From Sympetrum striolatum (taxonomy: Eukaryota > Arthropoda > Insecta > Odonata > Libellulidae): a DNA stretch of 64,000 nt. The notes under the pieces are model-generated. The model was not told the origin of the DNA. It worked only from the letters and a program-made list of their open reading frames with translations, and searched no databases. The stretch lies in NCBI GenBank assembly GCA_947579665.1, contig OX388347.1, forward strand, positions 26,342,562 to 26,406,561. Direction: 5' to 3'. The translations under genes and the position numbers were made by a program. This document shows positions 49,896-62,000 of the stretch, in pieces. Positions within the stretch are counted from its first letter, which is position 1. The number at the start of each line of letters is the position of its first letter.

Positions 49896-50404
49896 ATAAG
49901 GGCACGTTTTTTAACTCATTGATGGATCCATTGATGGAATCGCACATCCATCAATCCATTTTCAAATTCATGGATGGATCCATCAAACTGTATATTCGTT
50001 GGGGGTTCTACGATGCTTTCCGACGGGGTCCATCGCTTCCACCGTGATTAATACCCGATAAAGTACCGAAGATTCTAGTGACAGTAGCTGGTCATTCAAA
50101 TGTTAATTTCCATAACCTCATAAAAAGCCAGTAAATGGCAACTTACAATGAGGGATATTACATATTTATAATGAACTATGGACGAGCACAAACATCCATG
50201 TGCTATTAAGGTTTCAACGGAGTTTAAATAATTATGGAGATGGAACAAGTTGTTTATTCACTAGTAGTCATCTTGTCAAACAGCAGACTCTCCGGTGGGC
50301 TGTTCTTAAATTCATCAATAATCGATAATCCATCGAAGTAATCAGGAAAACATCAATGCAATCTATCGTTCATTAGATTGATGAATTTAAAAACGTGCCC
50401 TATA
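49896..50404. mobile_element. TIR element, 503 bp, with 3-bp ATA duplication
   Basis: The element spans 49899-50401, flanked by ATA on each side. Its left end is AGGGCACGTTTTTTAACTCA. The right end inverted is AGGGCACGTTTTTAAATTCA, so the first 13 bases are identical. ATTGATGGATCCAT-type repeats fill the left 80 bp. A second, degenerate copy of the terminus (GGGCTGTTCTTAAATTCATC, 50297) faces the right end, so the last ~105 bp form their own inverted repeat. There is no coding capacity. Three-base duplication and G-rich termini fit PIF/Harbinger-like elements, as a guess. Confidence 0.75.
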
Positions 50405-52169
50405 CGAATTATGCGCGATGGATATTAAATTAAGAAAAACGTATGGAGATCATAATCAAGAAGAAAATTTAATGGGGAGATTTAATTATATGCGGTCAGT
50501 ACTGTCATTCATACTGTCGTACCTTTAATACTTCTTCGTGTAAGCGATCTAACTAAAGGAACTGATGATGGAATTGCTAGGTTCCTAAAGATGAAATTTA
50601 ATGTTCTTTGGCAGCAGAATATTTGCGAAATTTTCAGCTTTAATAAAAATTAAAGCAGCCATTTAAGTCAAACATGGTAAATATAAATTAAATGCCATAT
50701 TTTTATTTTTACGCGAGTACATATTCTTGAATATAATAGAGTAACCAAGATTGACGTAATTTTCGCAAGAACCTCCTTAACTCGAGTTTTCTAAAACGAT
50801 ATTTCAACTTTGCGTACCATGGAATGACGTTCCTAAGAGGAGAAGGCGTGGACTTCATGAATTGTGATTGGTTGTCCTTCGAATACGAATCATATCCTGC
50901 CGCAAACATTTCCTTAACGAAACGTTAATCTAGCGTAATCTATGAGCATACAGCTGGAGGCGTGGCTCGAAATGATGGAAGAATTTCATTGGTTATCTTC
51001 CTAAAATGAAGCACATCCGCTCTAAAATGTTTCATGTTTTTCCCGGAAGATGGGTCATCCTTTCAAGATACGAAGTAGCACGGTAATAATGCATATTGCG
51101 AAACAAGAAATCCTACAATAATTGTAGTTCAAGAGTTCCTTCACAATGACTTCAATTAGTGTCTATCACTGCGAACAATGAGTATCTGAATTCTCGAGAA
51201 CCAATGAGATACAATTTATTTCTATGCGCAAGTTCTTTGAAACTAGAACCTTATAAGTCAAACGATTTGGGGTTATCGTTTTCATACAAGGGAGACTGTA
51301 ATTAAATAATCTTAAGTAATTGTTATGAAGGAACAAGACTCCCTGGTTATGATCCTTTCCTACTTGACACTTTTCTTAAGATACATTACCTTTGCAAAGT
51401 GATGGGGAAATATATATTTTGCTAATACTGCATATTTCAGGGATAATACTAAAAGGTCCTTGTTGATCACTCATATACATCAAAACCCAGTCAAAATAAT
51501 TTTACTTTATTCCGTTATATTTTATGAACTGGAAATGAAAACATGTGATCTAACAAAATGGAAAACTTCAGTCTCAGACACGCTACTAATAATGACCGAT
51601 AGTACAAACTGAAATTGATTAAGTTTTCTTGGTCTATGATTGTTCACTAAATGTGACATTTGCCATTATGCAAAGTATATAATAGTTATTAATGAAATAA
51701 GTTCCTCTTTAGAGAGAAAATTGGTCAATTTTTCCGTAAGATTAGATTATTTCCTTTAGAGGCCGAGAATATAACGATTCTGAAGTAAGTATAGATTATT
51801 TTTAGCTAAATTAATTCTTGTAGAGACCAAAAATCTTACGATTTTTGACGCAAACATATTTAATTTCGTGAAAATTCCGTGAAAAAATCTAATTTTACAA
51901 CAATATCTTCGATTTTTCGCTCAAAAGATTTATTTCGCTAAAATTAAATATGTAAAAAGATATCAAAGATTTTTGGTACCACCTCAACTACCGATCCCTC
52001 TACATGATGCGAAAATATAATATTATTGGTACTGGTAGAAAAACGGGACTCAGCAATCCGGGGAGTGCTGCGCACGGCATGATGGCAAGTCAATGTAACT
52101 CAAAAATATTATTCCGCTACATTTAGGATGAACATTGAACCTGAAATTAGTTTTAAAAGCAAATATATC
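50405..52169. other. A+T-rich non-coding DNA, nothing recognised
   Basis: No repeat copies or coding motifs were found. An ATCTTTGAT/AAAATTAAATAT-rich palindromic-looking stretch at 51830-51980 is low complexity. Confidence 0.4.
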
Positions 52170-52386
52170 AGGTTGTACGAGAAGAGAAAAATAGTGATTT
52201 CGCTGGGACTCGAACCCAGGTCTCCCACTTTCAGGGCGGTTGTTCTAACCACTAAACTACCGATCCACGCCCTTTTCCCTTCTGTAACTGGGGGCTTTTA
52301 TGATCAAGGTGATGGTGCTCCACGTAGTGGCACCAACCACCACCAGAGGTCACTATTTTCACTATTTTTCTCTTCTCGTACAACCT
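52170..52386. mobile_element. Compact element: perfect 28-bp TIRs around a tRNA-like sequence (217 bp)
   Basis: Bases 52170-52197 are the exact reverse complement of 52359-52386 (left arm starts AGGTTGTACGAGAAGAG). The left arm runs straight into the 3' end of a minus-strand tRNA-like sequence. Beyond its 5' end lies a GGTGC...GCACC stem (about 52314-52334). Just before the right arm TCACTATTTTC is present in duplicate (52350-52360 and 52359-52369). There is no coding capacity and no obvious target duplication. It resembles a miniature TIR element that has captured, or evolved around, a tRNA-derived retroposon head. Confidence 0.7.
52195..52266 (-). tRNA. tRNA-like sequence (Asp/Glu-type body, probably not functional)
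   Basis: Read on the minus strand, box A is TAGTTTAGTGG and box B is GGTTCGAGTCC, both close to RNA polymerase III consensus. The D-arm pairs GTTT with GAAC. The T-arm pairs CTGGG with CCCAG perfectly around TTCGAGT. The anticodon stem pairs at four of five positions around loop CCTGAAA, which would place TGA in the anticodon position, but base 33 is C where T is expected. The acceptor stem (GGATCGG with CGAAATC) is largely broken. The body, including the GGAGACC variable region, resembles animal tRNA-Asp or tRNA-Glu from memory. Internal promoter boxes are intact enough that transcription is conceivable, but a working tRNA is unlikely. Confidence 0.5.
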
Positions 52387-54354
52387 TTGGGTAAGTCGCA
52401 CGCTTTAAAGTGCTAAGTCTAACTCCATTTACATCATTTGCAAATATATCAGCATTTACGCTCACATTAATATCCTAACATAGCGAATGGTTGATGACTA
52501 GCAATCGGTTCAGTTCTGGCATGTTCCTCTCAAAGCTGAAACAGAATAACCTTTCCATTCGCTGAATTTAACCACAATTGTCAGTCACCAGACTATAGTT
52601 ATCTTCAAATCGTTCCAATGGTGCAAGGCCCCGACTCTTTTAAAATACCCTCACTCGTCTTAAGTTCCAAAACATATACCCCCACCACTGTTTTCCTTGA
52701 TACCTGAAAAATTACGTAGAGTCAACAGAAATTTGAAGTGGATTAGCAGCGACAGAAAATGTCAACAGAATTCCGCAAGTGACCTTACACCTCCAAATAA
52801 GCAGAATTTTCAGGATTAAAAGGATACCGATAGTTTATATTATTATAGCATCCTCCCTACTTGATTTTACACATTCTAATATTCTATCAACATCTATCTA
52901 AATAATACAATGAAGAATAATAAACTGTGAAAACTGAAATTTACAGATTTTATGGATTACGCTTTATTGGGACAAGGGTGAGACAACTTGTAAAAACCGC
53001 TTGCATTTAACTCATCGTCATCATATAAATCGTAATGAAACGATGGAAAAATGTTGGAAAATTAAAGAAAAAAGCGCAAAGGTCTTGTATCTAGTCCAGG
53101 GTAACGGAGTTATTTTTCTGTTAGGGTACAAAGTAATTTTTTAACAGGGTTCACCCTATCATCCATGAGAGTTTCAAGATATATCTATCATTCTTGAGAA
53201 AAACGGTAAAAATTAGAAAAAAAAATACGACTGAGTTGACCTGATTCCATTCATAATGACCAAAAGGATGAAACATGAATCACACTGCAGCTGAAATCTC
53301 CAATTTAAAATTGTTCATTCATTTCGAATTTCGCATCCATCTACGTCAAATTAAATATCTCTCAGAGAAAATATTTATCTCGAACTTTCCACTCCTGCAT
53401 TTTTTGCGATTCGACACATGGTGAAAATATTATGTCACTCGCAAATGGGAAGTCATCGTGGTCCATCCAGATCCGACACGGTCTAAATGCCTTCAATGAT
53501 GTCATGCTGAGGTCAAGCATTGACCGAGTGGGCCAACACACTCTACCAGAGCCAAGCGGTCTGTTTCACTACTAGACAAATGGACGCCGACAGTAAATGA
53601 CCCAAAGCGGCGGACGTCACAAAGCCAAGCCGACAGTAATCAAGGGCTCACCCACTTATCTTATAAATGAATCCAATTTACACCAGAAGGAGGCGAATTA
53701 CCTCCGGGTCAAGGTGATATTGGATTGAATTATGATCCAATATCGAGGCCTTCGTGGCGCGCTAATTGAAATTAAAATTTTTGGGAAAAAAAAAACATTT
53801 CAAGATTTCCTCGTAAATTATAGGAATGACGTTTGAACTGTGCACATCATGTAGCCGGCAGGGCCAAATGAAAAAAGCTTCCTTAAAAAAAAAAACAAGA
53901 TGATGAGACGTCATGAGTAGACTGCTGACTCTCACAAAGCGTCATCCACTAAAAAATACCGAAAAATCCATTCCTAAATTACAATGGTTCACTCATATCA
54001 TTATCTTGAACGGTCAGTCATTAAATAGGATAGGGAAATATTTAAGAATTGTTATTACAATATGAAAGCATATAAGTTTAGTTTACTGTAGAGAGTGATA
54101 AGGAGCTTCAAAAATTGTAGGTTTCCTCTATGGATTATATATACATATATCATTCAATAGTGGTAGTAGTGTTGGTTAATCTTTTACTTTAATATTTTAT
54201 ATGTTAGAATAACAATAATTATGATCGTATTTTAATTTTGTATAAGATTTTATTAATATTGGTATAGATATTTATTTTCTATCATTTTATGTAGATTTAT
54301 AGATTTGTATTTTTTTGTTATGTCATTTGTATTTTTAATATGTTATCCAAATTT
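52387..54354. other. Non-coding DNA, one small hairpin and a G+C-richer patch
   Basis: A G+C-richer patch at about 53460-53660 has GCCGACAGTAA twice (53585 and 53629) but no gene-like features. A perfect 10-bp stem (GATATTGGAT with ATCCAATATC, 53716-53744) follows. The T-rich ~230 bp before 54355 may be the 3' UTR of the adjacent LINE tail. Confidence 0.45.
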
Positions 54355-54430
54355 CTTGGTTAAATGGAAGATGGGATTTAAAAGTCTCAATTACACCTGA
54401 TAAAGTCTCTTAATAATGATAATATTATAC
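54355..54430 (+). mobile_element. LINE 3' tail, copy D
   Basis: It reads TTGGTTAAATGGAAGATGGG, then ATTTAAAAGTCTCAATTACA, then CCTGATAAAGTCTCTTAATAA, and ends in degenerate TAATGATAATATTA. This is nearly identical to copy C over the first 20 bases. Confidence 0.65.
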
Positions 54431-55104
54431 ATACTGTAAGAAATCTACAGTGATGGCGTCTAATTACAAATTACTATATATAAAAAATAAAACGCTGAAA
54501 GCACTGTAAATTGTGACTTTATTTGTATATGTACATAACGAATAAATATATTCATTTCAATCATACATGATGACTTAAGAGTTGATGTCGAAATAATTCA
54601 GGCTGCTATCTTACTGTAGCCTACTGAGATCCTAATAGATAAATAAATTATTACTCACTTGGTTGTAAGGTATATTTTAAGTTTCAAAACATATTTAGAC
54701 GGTTTTACCGAGTAAAGAATCCATCATGAAATTTCTTGGAAAAAAGATTAATTTACAAAAACAGCATTCCATTAATAATCACCATGAATATAAACACCAA
54801 AAATTTCAAAATTGGATATGATTAATTGCTAGGTAAATAAAATTGTAAAATCAATAAAATAAGTTTAGTTTTACATTAATCTTCATAGAAGAAGGTGAGT
54901 TTTATAAGCTTGGTAACCAGCAGCTCAAAAGTTTTATTATTATTATAATTAATTCGATAATATCATTTAGAAATTTTATAAAGTGTAATGTCGAAATTTA
55001 TTTTAGAAAAAACTGAAACGTGATTTTGAAAACTTTGATTCCTTAGCTACAAATTTTAACTAAGAAATTATTAACGTTACTTTAATAGAAAATTGATCGC
55101 TGAA
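54431..55104. other. A+T-rich non-coding DNA, nothing recognised
   Basis: No structures, repeats or coding motifs were found. Confidence 0.45.
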
Positions 55105-55176
55105 AATATCTAACAAGGGAAACATCGAAGTTTGTGGGAAACGGATTCAAAGGAAACTTTCAGGGCACATTCTCTA
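55105..55176 (-). repeat. Dispersed repeat, copy 2 (partner at 30941-31006)
   Basis: On the minus strand CCCTGAAAGTTTCCTTTGAA, then TCCGTTTCCCACAAAC, then GATGTTTCCCTTGTTAGATATT. See copy 1 for the alignment. Confidence 0.6.
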
Positions 55177-55909
55177 CATAAAAATAATGGACACGTGAAT
55201 CAAACTGATCCAAAACAAACTACAGGCATAAAATTTGGTGATTAAGGTATGTCATAAATGGGTCCATATAAGTGAGTTACATTCATGGAAATTTAAAGGT
55301 TTCTAAAGATTTACACTTTTAACTTTTTGATGTAATTTCTCTTTTCAACTTAGACTTATCAGAACCTCTTTAGTACGAGGATAAAGAGACCACAAAGAAA
55401 GAAAACTGAAACGAAGAGAAAATAATTAACATCCACGATTCGTACCCTATTTTGAAAAGAATTTACAATATTCTTATTTCTTCGATATAATTTATTTTTA
55501 AATAAATAAGAAGGAAGTATTATGCAGTAATTCTTCTACGGAAAATGTGTAGTACTGAATTTTTAAAGCTAAATCCTGTAAGTTGTAATCCGTTATTAAA
55601 ATAAAAATTATGATCCACACGTTAGACTTCTACAACATCAGTTGGTGCAGTTGAAACTCATAGAGAATGAAGCATCGCAAAATCGTAAAAAACAGAAAAT
55701 AATTCAATGTTCTGCCCGTAAACAGTAACGTTAGGGTTAACCAAGAAGTGAAAGTCATATCCATATTTTTCATTCAAAGTCATTTCAATGAAAGCTCCAA
55801 CACTTTTGATCGCAAATATACAACATGAGCAACGTCTAGACGAAATAAAAAAAACGAAAATTCTACGCTTAAAATCTTCCACTGCGATTCAAAATGAGAA
55901 CTGCGCCTA
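55177..55909. other. A+T-rich non-coding DNA, nothing recognised
   Basis: No structures, repeats or coding motifs were found. Confidence 0.4.
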
Positions 55910-56350
55910 AAAGAAAAAATGGCGCGCTTTCTTTTCCTCGAATGACTTTTCTTCGTTTAATGGACATGTCACTCGAAAGCATCTGCTCGTTCGCCATCCA
56001 CCCGCACTTCTTTGCCTCTCGCCCTTCCTCGACCTCTCTCTCTTCCCTCCTCCGACATTCCCTTCACTCTCTCCGCCCCATTCTTCAATGACGCACGCTC
56101 TACAAATACCCCAGACGCCTCTTAAATATTGAAATATTCGCATTGTCTTCCAGTGAAGACCGTTTTCGAGTCCTGACATATGAGTGTCTCAGTCACGCCA
56201 CTGACACCCTGACGAATCTCGTGCATCCACTTTTTCCTCATTGCTGTCAGAGACACGCGCACGGAGAAGCAATTTGTAGTGAGCACGACACTGTGGGTGA
56301 GATGCACGACGGATAGCGATTATTTATGACGTAGCGGAAGGGTATTTATA
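55910..56350. other. G+C-richer patch with pyrimidine tract, possibly regulatory
   Basis: A CT-rich tract lies at about 56031-56085. TATGACGTAG (a CRE-like TGACGT core) is at about 56326. Short frames on both strands have low-complexity products. No firm assignment. Confidence 0.3.
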
Positions 56351-56577
56351 GCGCTGATATCTGGTGAGGGATCTGAAAGCGGTGCCAACGAAATCTTGGA
56401 AACTGACAGGAAAAAGACTGGGAAAGGTCATCAACCAGGACCGGGTTGCGAAACTAAGGGATCTAAAAATCTCTGCTTTTGGATGTATAGGAGTGCAATA
56501 GCTAGAATATGAAAGGAAGCCTAAAAGATAACTAAGACATCCGTGATGTATACCTAATATAGTTTCTAATTCCGAGG

Positions 56578-56621
56578 ACGTTAAGTTTGATGAAACTTAA
56601 CGTTAACTGAAAGTTTCAGTT
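56578..56621. repeat. Two adjacent perfect hairpins
   Basis: ACGTTAAGTTT (56578-56588) pairs exactly with 56593-56603 around loop GATG. One base later AACTGAAA (56605-56612) pairs exactly with TTTCAGTT (56614-56621) around a single G. Back-to-back perfect stems are unusual in this sequence. Confidence 0.8.
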
Positions 56622-58599
56622 TTCACTTTTAAACTGATAAGCGACGGTTAGTATATCTCGAAAAGTATAATCTGTATTGCTTACAGTGAATAGGAAGCGT
56701 AGCTTACAGGAGTTTCTGGATATGGCATAGAATTTCATGGAGAAGTTTCGAGTGAGGCAATAGTTTCCACAGCTAATTCCTTAGTGAAAATTATTGACTA
56801 CTACTACTTGCTGCTGATTTATCTTTCAAAATTAGGTAGTACATCACAATAAAACTAATTGAAGTCAAATCAACCAGTAAAGATTATTATAATATTTCAC
56901 CGAAGCACCTTTTATGCGAAAAAAACGTTTACTCAATTTTACTGTGAAGATGGAGTTCCACATCCACAGATTTTACTCAGGACCATTAATTTTATTAGAT
57001 ACATATATCCTAATATAACTTTTAAAACTTTCAAATTTTAATTTTGTATCTCTCATGGGTAATCTATTTGACCCGGACTTTTATTTTACAATTACGCTTC
57101 CTTGCATTATTATTTGGTGTTTATTAGTTTTTTATCGGTATGTTTTCACGGTTATTCTTAACCGCTAGGATATTTATTTACCAGTAGCATGTTTCTTCTA
57201 CACATAATTTCAATAGCAGAGATATTTAGATACATGTTTACTGTCCAATTGGAAAGTAAAGTTATTCGGTGAGAAAAGATTAGGTCAACATAAAGAATAT
57301 AAACTCCTGGAACCTTTCATTTGGATAGCGGTTCTCAAACGGTTATCTTTTATAATGCAACAAAAACCTATTTTCTCCATCTAATTCTATAAGAGACGCG
57401 GAGTATATTTCTAAAGATTTAGGTGGACTACGCTAACGAAGAGCGGACTGAGATGTTGGTAAAAATCACCAATGTCGTCCAATTAGTTGGCTGTATAAGA
57501 GGAACTTACAAAAATAGAACTTCTCGAGAAATTAGAAATAGGATGACACATAGCTTAACCTATTCGAAGGATGATGAAAAGTATCGTCGAAGTTACAATT
57601 CTAAGTTTATTTTTAAATCTTGCGAAATGTTATTAATTGGTGAAACGATTATGAAAGTTTATTTTACCAATCTGAGGTGGAATTCAGTTGTCACGCTCGC
57701 CAAAGCTCCTTCCCCAGACACGAAACTGCCCAACGAATCGTGTGACTCATTTACTGTCTCGTACCTTAATAAATAATGCAACAACATCTACTGAAGTATT
57801 TCCGTAAACATAGTTGCTATACATGCTAACGTAACGAGCATTAACCATCACATCACAGGCCGAAAATCTGCTTACAAACGACCTTCTTGGTGATCTTCCA
57901 AGGGTAATTCAGGAAATTATTTATACGATTCTTCTATTTACTACGATTCAATTAAGTTTCTTAAGGTAATGCAACTATAATAAATGATGGAACGACAGTG
58001 CATACGAGTGTAACATAGAGAAGACATAAATATAATCGGAGAATATCCAGTCTAACTATACAACAAAACTGAACACTTCTTTGTATCCGTGAATTTAAAA
58101 ATCAGGTAGGTTATAAAGATATAGCCAACGGGCTAACCTTAAAAAAGTTACTCTACTCCAAAAGATTCAATCGGCATAGTAACGAGGAGCAGAATGGGCA
58201 GTTCTTTGACAAAATACAGCCTGTTCCGGAGGTAAAGCTTTTTAGTAACTTTCCCAAACTAATTTAGTCATTTAAAAAAGTAAAAATTTTAAATGGTAAA
58301 AATGTTTTGTTCGTTTAATTACATCATATCAAAATATAATGAAAAATATTCAACCTAGGATTAACAAGCGACTGAAGTAGTTTACCTCCTTACTACGCCG
58401 TTGAAACTAAACTCTAAAAGTAATATGCCGAACATGAGCGGCCCTAGGGTTTCCTGTGAAAAATCATGAAAAATCTCATGAAAAATATTTCCTGTCCGAG
58501 ATATAGTAGAACAATGAAAACTAACGCGTAATATAAAAAAACAACATAAAAAATTAGCAAACTTAAAACGCAAAATTGTTGGTCACGCCGTGTTTGTTT
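56622..58599. other. A+T-rich non-coding DNA, nothing recognised
   Basis: A plus-strand frame at 57423-57776 (117 codons, GTG start) has no recognisable motif or splice context. Confidence 0.4.
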
Positions 58600-59060
58600 T
58601 CCTTAAATCCGCGCTAACTAAGGTCAAAGCAACGTGAAGCGAGAGTGATAACACCGAGAGAAAAGAATGCATCACGATCGATTACGCTATACACGAATCT
58701 GCAATGTAAACAAGGGAGTCTTTTATTCATAACCTTCCCCACTCCTCATTGCCTCAGGCGACATGAGCTGTTCAACGGCGACAGCCAAGTTTCCTTTGGC
58801 CATCGGCCATTGGTCACACATGCGCCCCACACTCACACCAAATATGTTTCAATCGTCGCTCTTCCTTCCTATTCCATCGAATGGGCGACCCGAGTGATTC
58901 CACGGAAAGGTACGACAACCACGCCTGTATTGCTAGTAACCCCATTGTGTCACGTATTTAGAGCAGGACGACGAGATCGAAAATCTGATCAATCAATCAT
59001 CGTCAGTCTGAGACAAGGAACTTCCTGGAGCAAGAGCGGGGTTCCCCAGAAAGGACTTAA
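58600..59060. other. G+C-richer patch with a 154-codon open frame, not called as a gene
   Basis: The frame at 58645-59109 on plus starts with GTG, has no domain, signal peptide or coiled coil that I recognise, and follows the local rise in G+C. It may be regulatory or unannotated repeat sequence. Confidence 0.3.
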
Positions 59061-62000
59061 GGAGCCAAGCAAATTAAGGATAAGAGTTTTCATTAAAAAT
59101 TTATCTTAAAAATCACTATAAACAATCATTTTTATGGTAATATCTTACAAACTGAATAATATCCGAACACTGCTGAACATCGGCAAGTAGCAAAAGGCGC
59201 ATGGTAATATCTTTTATACAGTATGTCACAATATATCAAAGACAGTGAGATTATGAGATTACTTGCATGAATACATAATGAAATATATCGTCTTATAATC
59301 ATTTCAGATACTTTGGATGGAAATCTAAATACGCGATGGATATTAAAAAAGAATATACCGATTTTAAAACATAGTTTGTAGGTAGGAGAAAATTCAAACA
59401 TTTCAACAACGGATTTCAGTATGCATAAGTATCACTGATTCTTTGTCTTCTGAATGTATATTGTGGCCACCGCTCCCTACACAAACAGCATCGAGGTATT
59501 AAGTAAATCTGTCCCAAACTCGTTGCAATATGTCACAGTCCACGTCTTTTCTCAAATTAGTAATTACTTTATTTAGTTAATCATGTGCAGTGGGTAGAGG
59601 TAAACTTTTATCAAGGCCCAACTCAAAGAACCGATGCGTGTGATGACTGGAGATCTTGGAGATGATGCGCAGAAAGTAAGAAAGTTGTGTTCACTTCTGA
59701 TCGATTCAGTTTACAGTGCCCCAACACTCGTGTGCCATTGCAGGGAATACACTCTGGATACGCTAATGTTCAAATATACATCGATACAACATTCTCTATC
59801 CCTTATAACTTTATTAATGTAATTTCCAGTAACAATTTACTTCCTGATTCCCACTGGAATGGTTCGGTGCATCCGTCCTCTCTCCAATAATCTAGTGGAA
59901 AGTTATCCAACGAATTAAGCTTGTGGAAACCCCGAGCAAAGATAGCTGTGAGATGAGAAAGATAATAAATGATGAAGCTAATAATAAGTATGTACTTACG
60001 CATGACAGAGAAGACAAATTAATTAATATTCTCAGAGGCAGTGAGATATGATGAAATTCAGTAGAGTCTCCAATAGCGAGAGAGAATTATAACTAATCGC
60101 TCGTCGTGTAAGGCTAATCCTAAGATACATTGCATGAAATAAATCTAACAATGCGAAAGCGACAAGAGAGCTGTCCGTCACAGAAGACTCGGGAAATCAT
60201 AAAACAGATAACGGAATTTCAACTACATCGGCGGGTCAAATTCAAGGAAAGAGGAAAATAAACGACAACTTTCAATTAAGGAATACATGAGATTATGAAG
60301 ATCACGCACCTCTACAAAGCTGCATAACATTAAACTATTTAAAATATTAATTAAAAGTTCCTTTTCTGGAGGGAGTCGCAATAAAATTCTTAAGCTTTTA
60401 ATTTATAATTCAATAAATGAACAGAATTGAGAATTTTTAGATAAAAGTAGTAAAAGTAAGTAGTAGAATTAGCTACGGTCAATTAAAGTTATCTTCACGG
60501 CTGAGAATATGGAACATGAAAAACGAAGTCTCTTAGGGAACACGGATGGAGACCAGTCAAGGGCTAGTCCAATTAAAAGACTTATCTGTGAACTCTGAGA
60601 CGCTCATTATCTCCAGAGAATTCTTTAAGAACACAGCCTTTCTTAAATATGCGTTGGAATGTGTAAAATACAACTTTTCTTACTGCTTCGATAAGAGACT
60701 AGATGTCATTAAGGGGTTGATTGGAGCTTATCTATGAGTCGATTGGAGGTAGATGGAATAATATAAATTAAAAATTTATTATTCAGTCTCAATAGAGAAA
60801 AGCGGGATGTTGCTTGTAACAATTGGTTATTATGATATTATTATTACATAAATAAAATATATTTAAACCTCTAATATTAATATATGTTTAAGTCTTCTCC
60901 AACCGCCTCTTTTATCGAAGTTCCTTACCTCATTTACTGTTATTTGGAGGAAACAAGACCACATTCACCGCATTTATAAAAAAATGCGGCTAAAAGACAG
61001 CTATTGGAGAATTTTAACCTCTAATTCATTAGCAGCCGTGTTCCAAATTTTCTTTCATCACATAATGATTCTAAATACGAGTATGTTCACTTCTCGGAGA
61101 TCGTTTCCTAATTTTAAATTTGATGTAAATCCGGAACAAATGAAGGTGTCGTTTAATTTGTCACGATATACGAGTTGATATATCATATAAGTACGGCAAA
61201 ACATCGGGAAGAACTGTCCTTGCTTACTTGGAGAATTCCGATAAACCTTGAATGAGAAATGTAGCCTAAAGAGGAATATAAGTTTGCAATCGATTGTAGA
61301 GCTGGTTCCATAGGTGTAGGCGTAAGAATAATTTGACGTGACATAATTTAATTATAAGATCATAACAAGAAGAGCCCCGGTAGACAAAACTTTCTTCGGT
61401 GGTAACTGTAAGTTAGGGTATCATCAAAAGAGGCAATGGATTCAGATTTGACCCCTCGTTACCTTCGATTATCTTTGCAGATTTTTTTCATCAGATAAAC
61501 TCGTATTACTCACAATCAATTTCTGGAATCATGAGATTCACCTTGAAGATCACTATGGTTCAGAGAAAGTATTGGATGGCTATTGATTGATTCCGCGGGC
61601 CTTTGACCATATGGATTCTACTAAATACTTCGGAGAAATTCGTGACGCATGCAGGAACTTTATCCTTGTAGAGAATGAGGCGTGGATGAGAGCGTACTCC
61701 CTTCCTCGTATCTTGAGCGACTTCAATCAATCTCTTTGTCATTTCAGTCGTTCTTTCCTGGTATCTACAGGCTCTCCGGATGTGTGATTTATGCTCGTAC
61801 GGACATGGTGGCGCCAGGAAAATATTTCCCGCCTAAAAGTGAATGCTGCGTAAATAAAAAGGTTTTTCCTTTGAACAATGTCAGAATAAAGGGGAATACA
61901 TTGATCACCATCTCTAGTCATGATTTAAAAACTATCACTATGATTTTTAAAAATCAGAAAAATAAATATAATCAAAATTGAGATTTAAAGCCCCTCCTAA

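Noticed and set aside
52195..52266. Functional tRNA gene
   Set aside because: The acceptor stem is mostly unpaired and position 33 is not T. The tight embedding in TIRs points to an element, not a tRNA gene.
58645..59109. 154-codon plus-strand open frame
   Set aside because: GTG start, no domain or splice context, and the openness follows the local rise in G+C.
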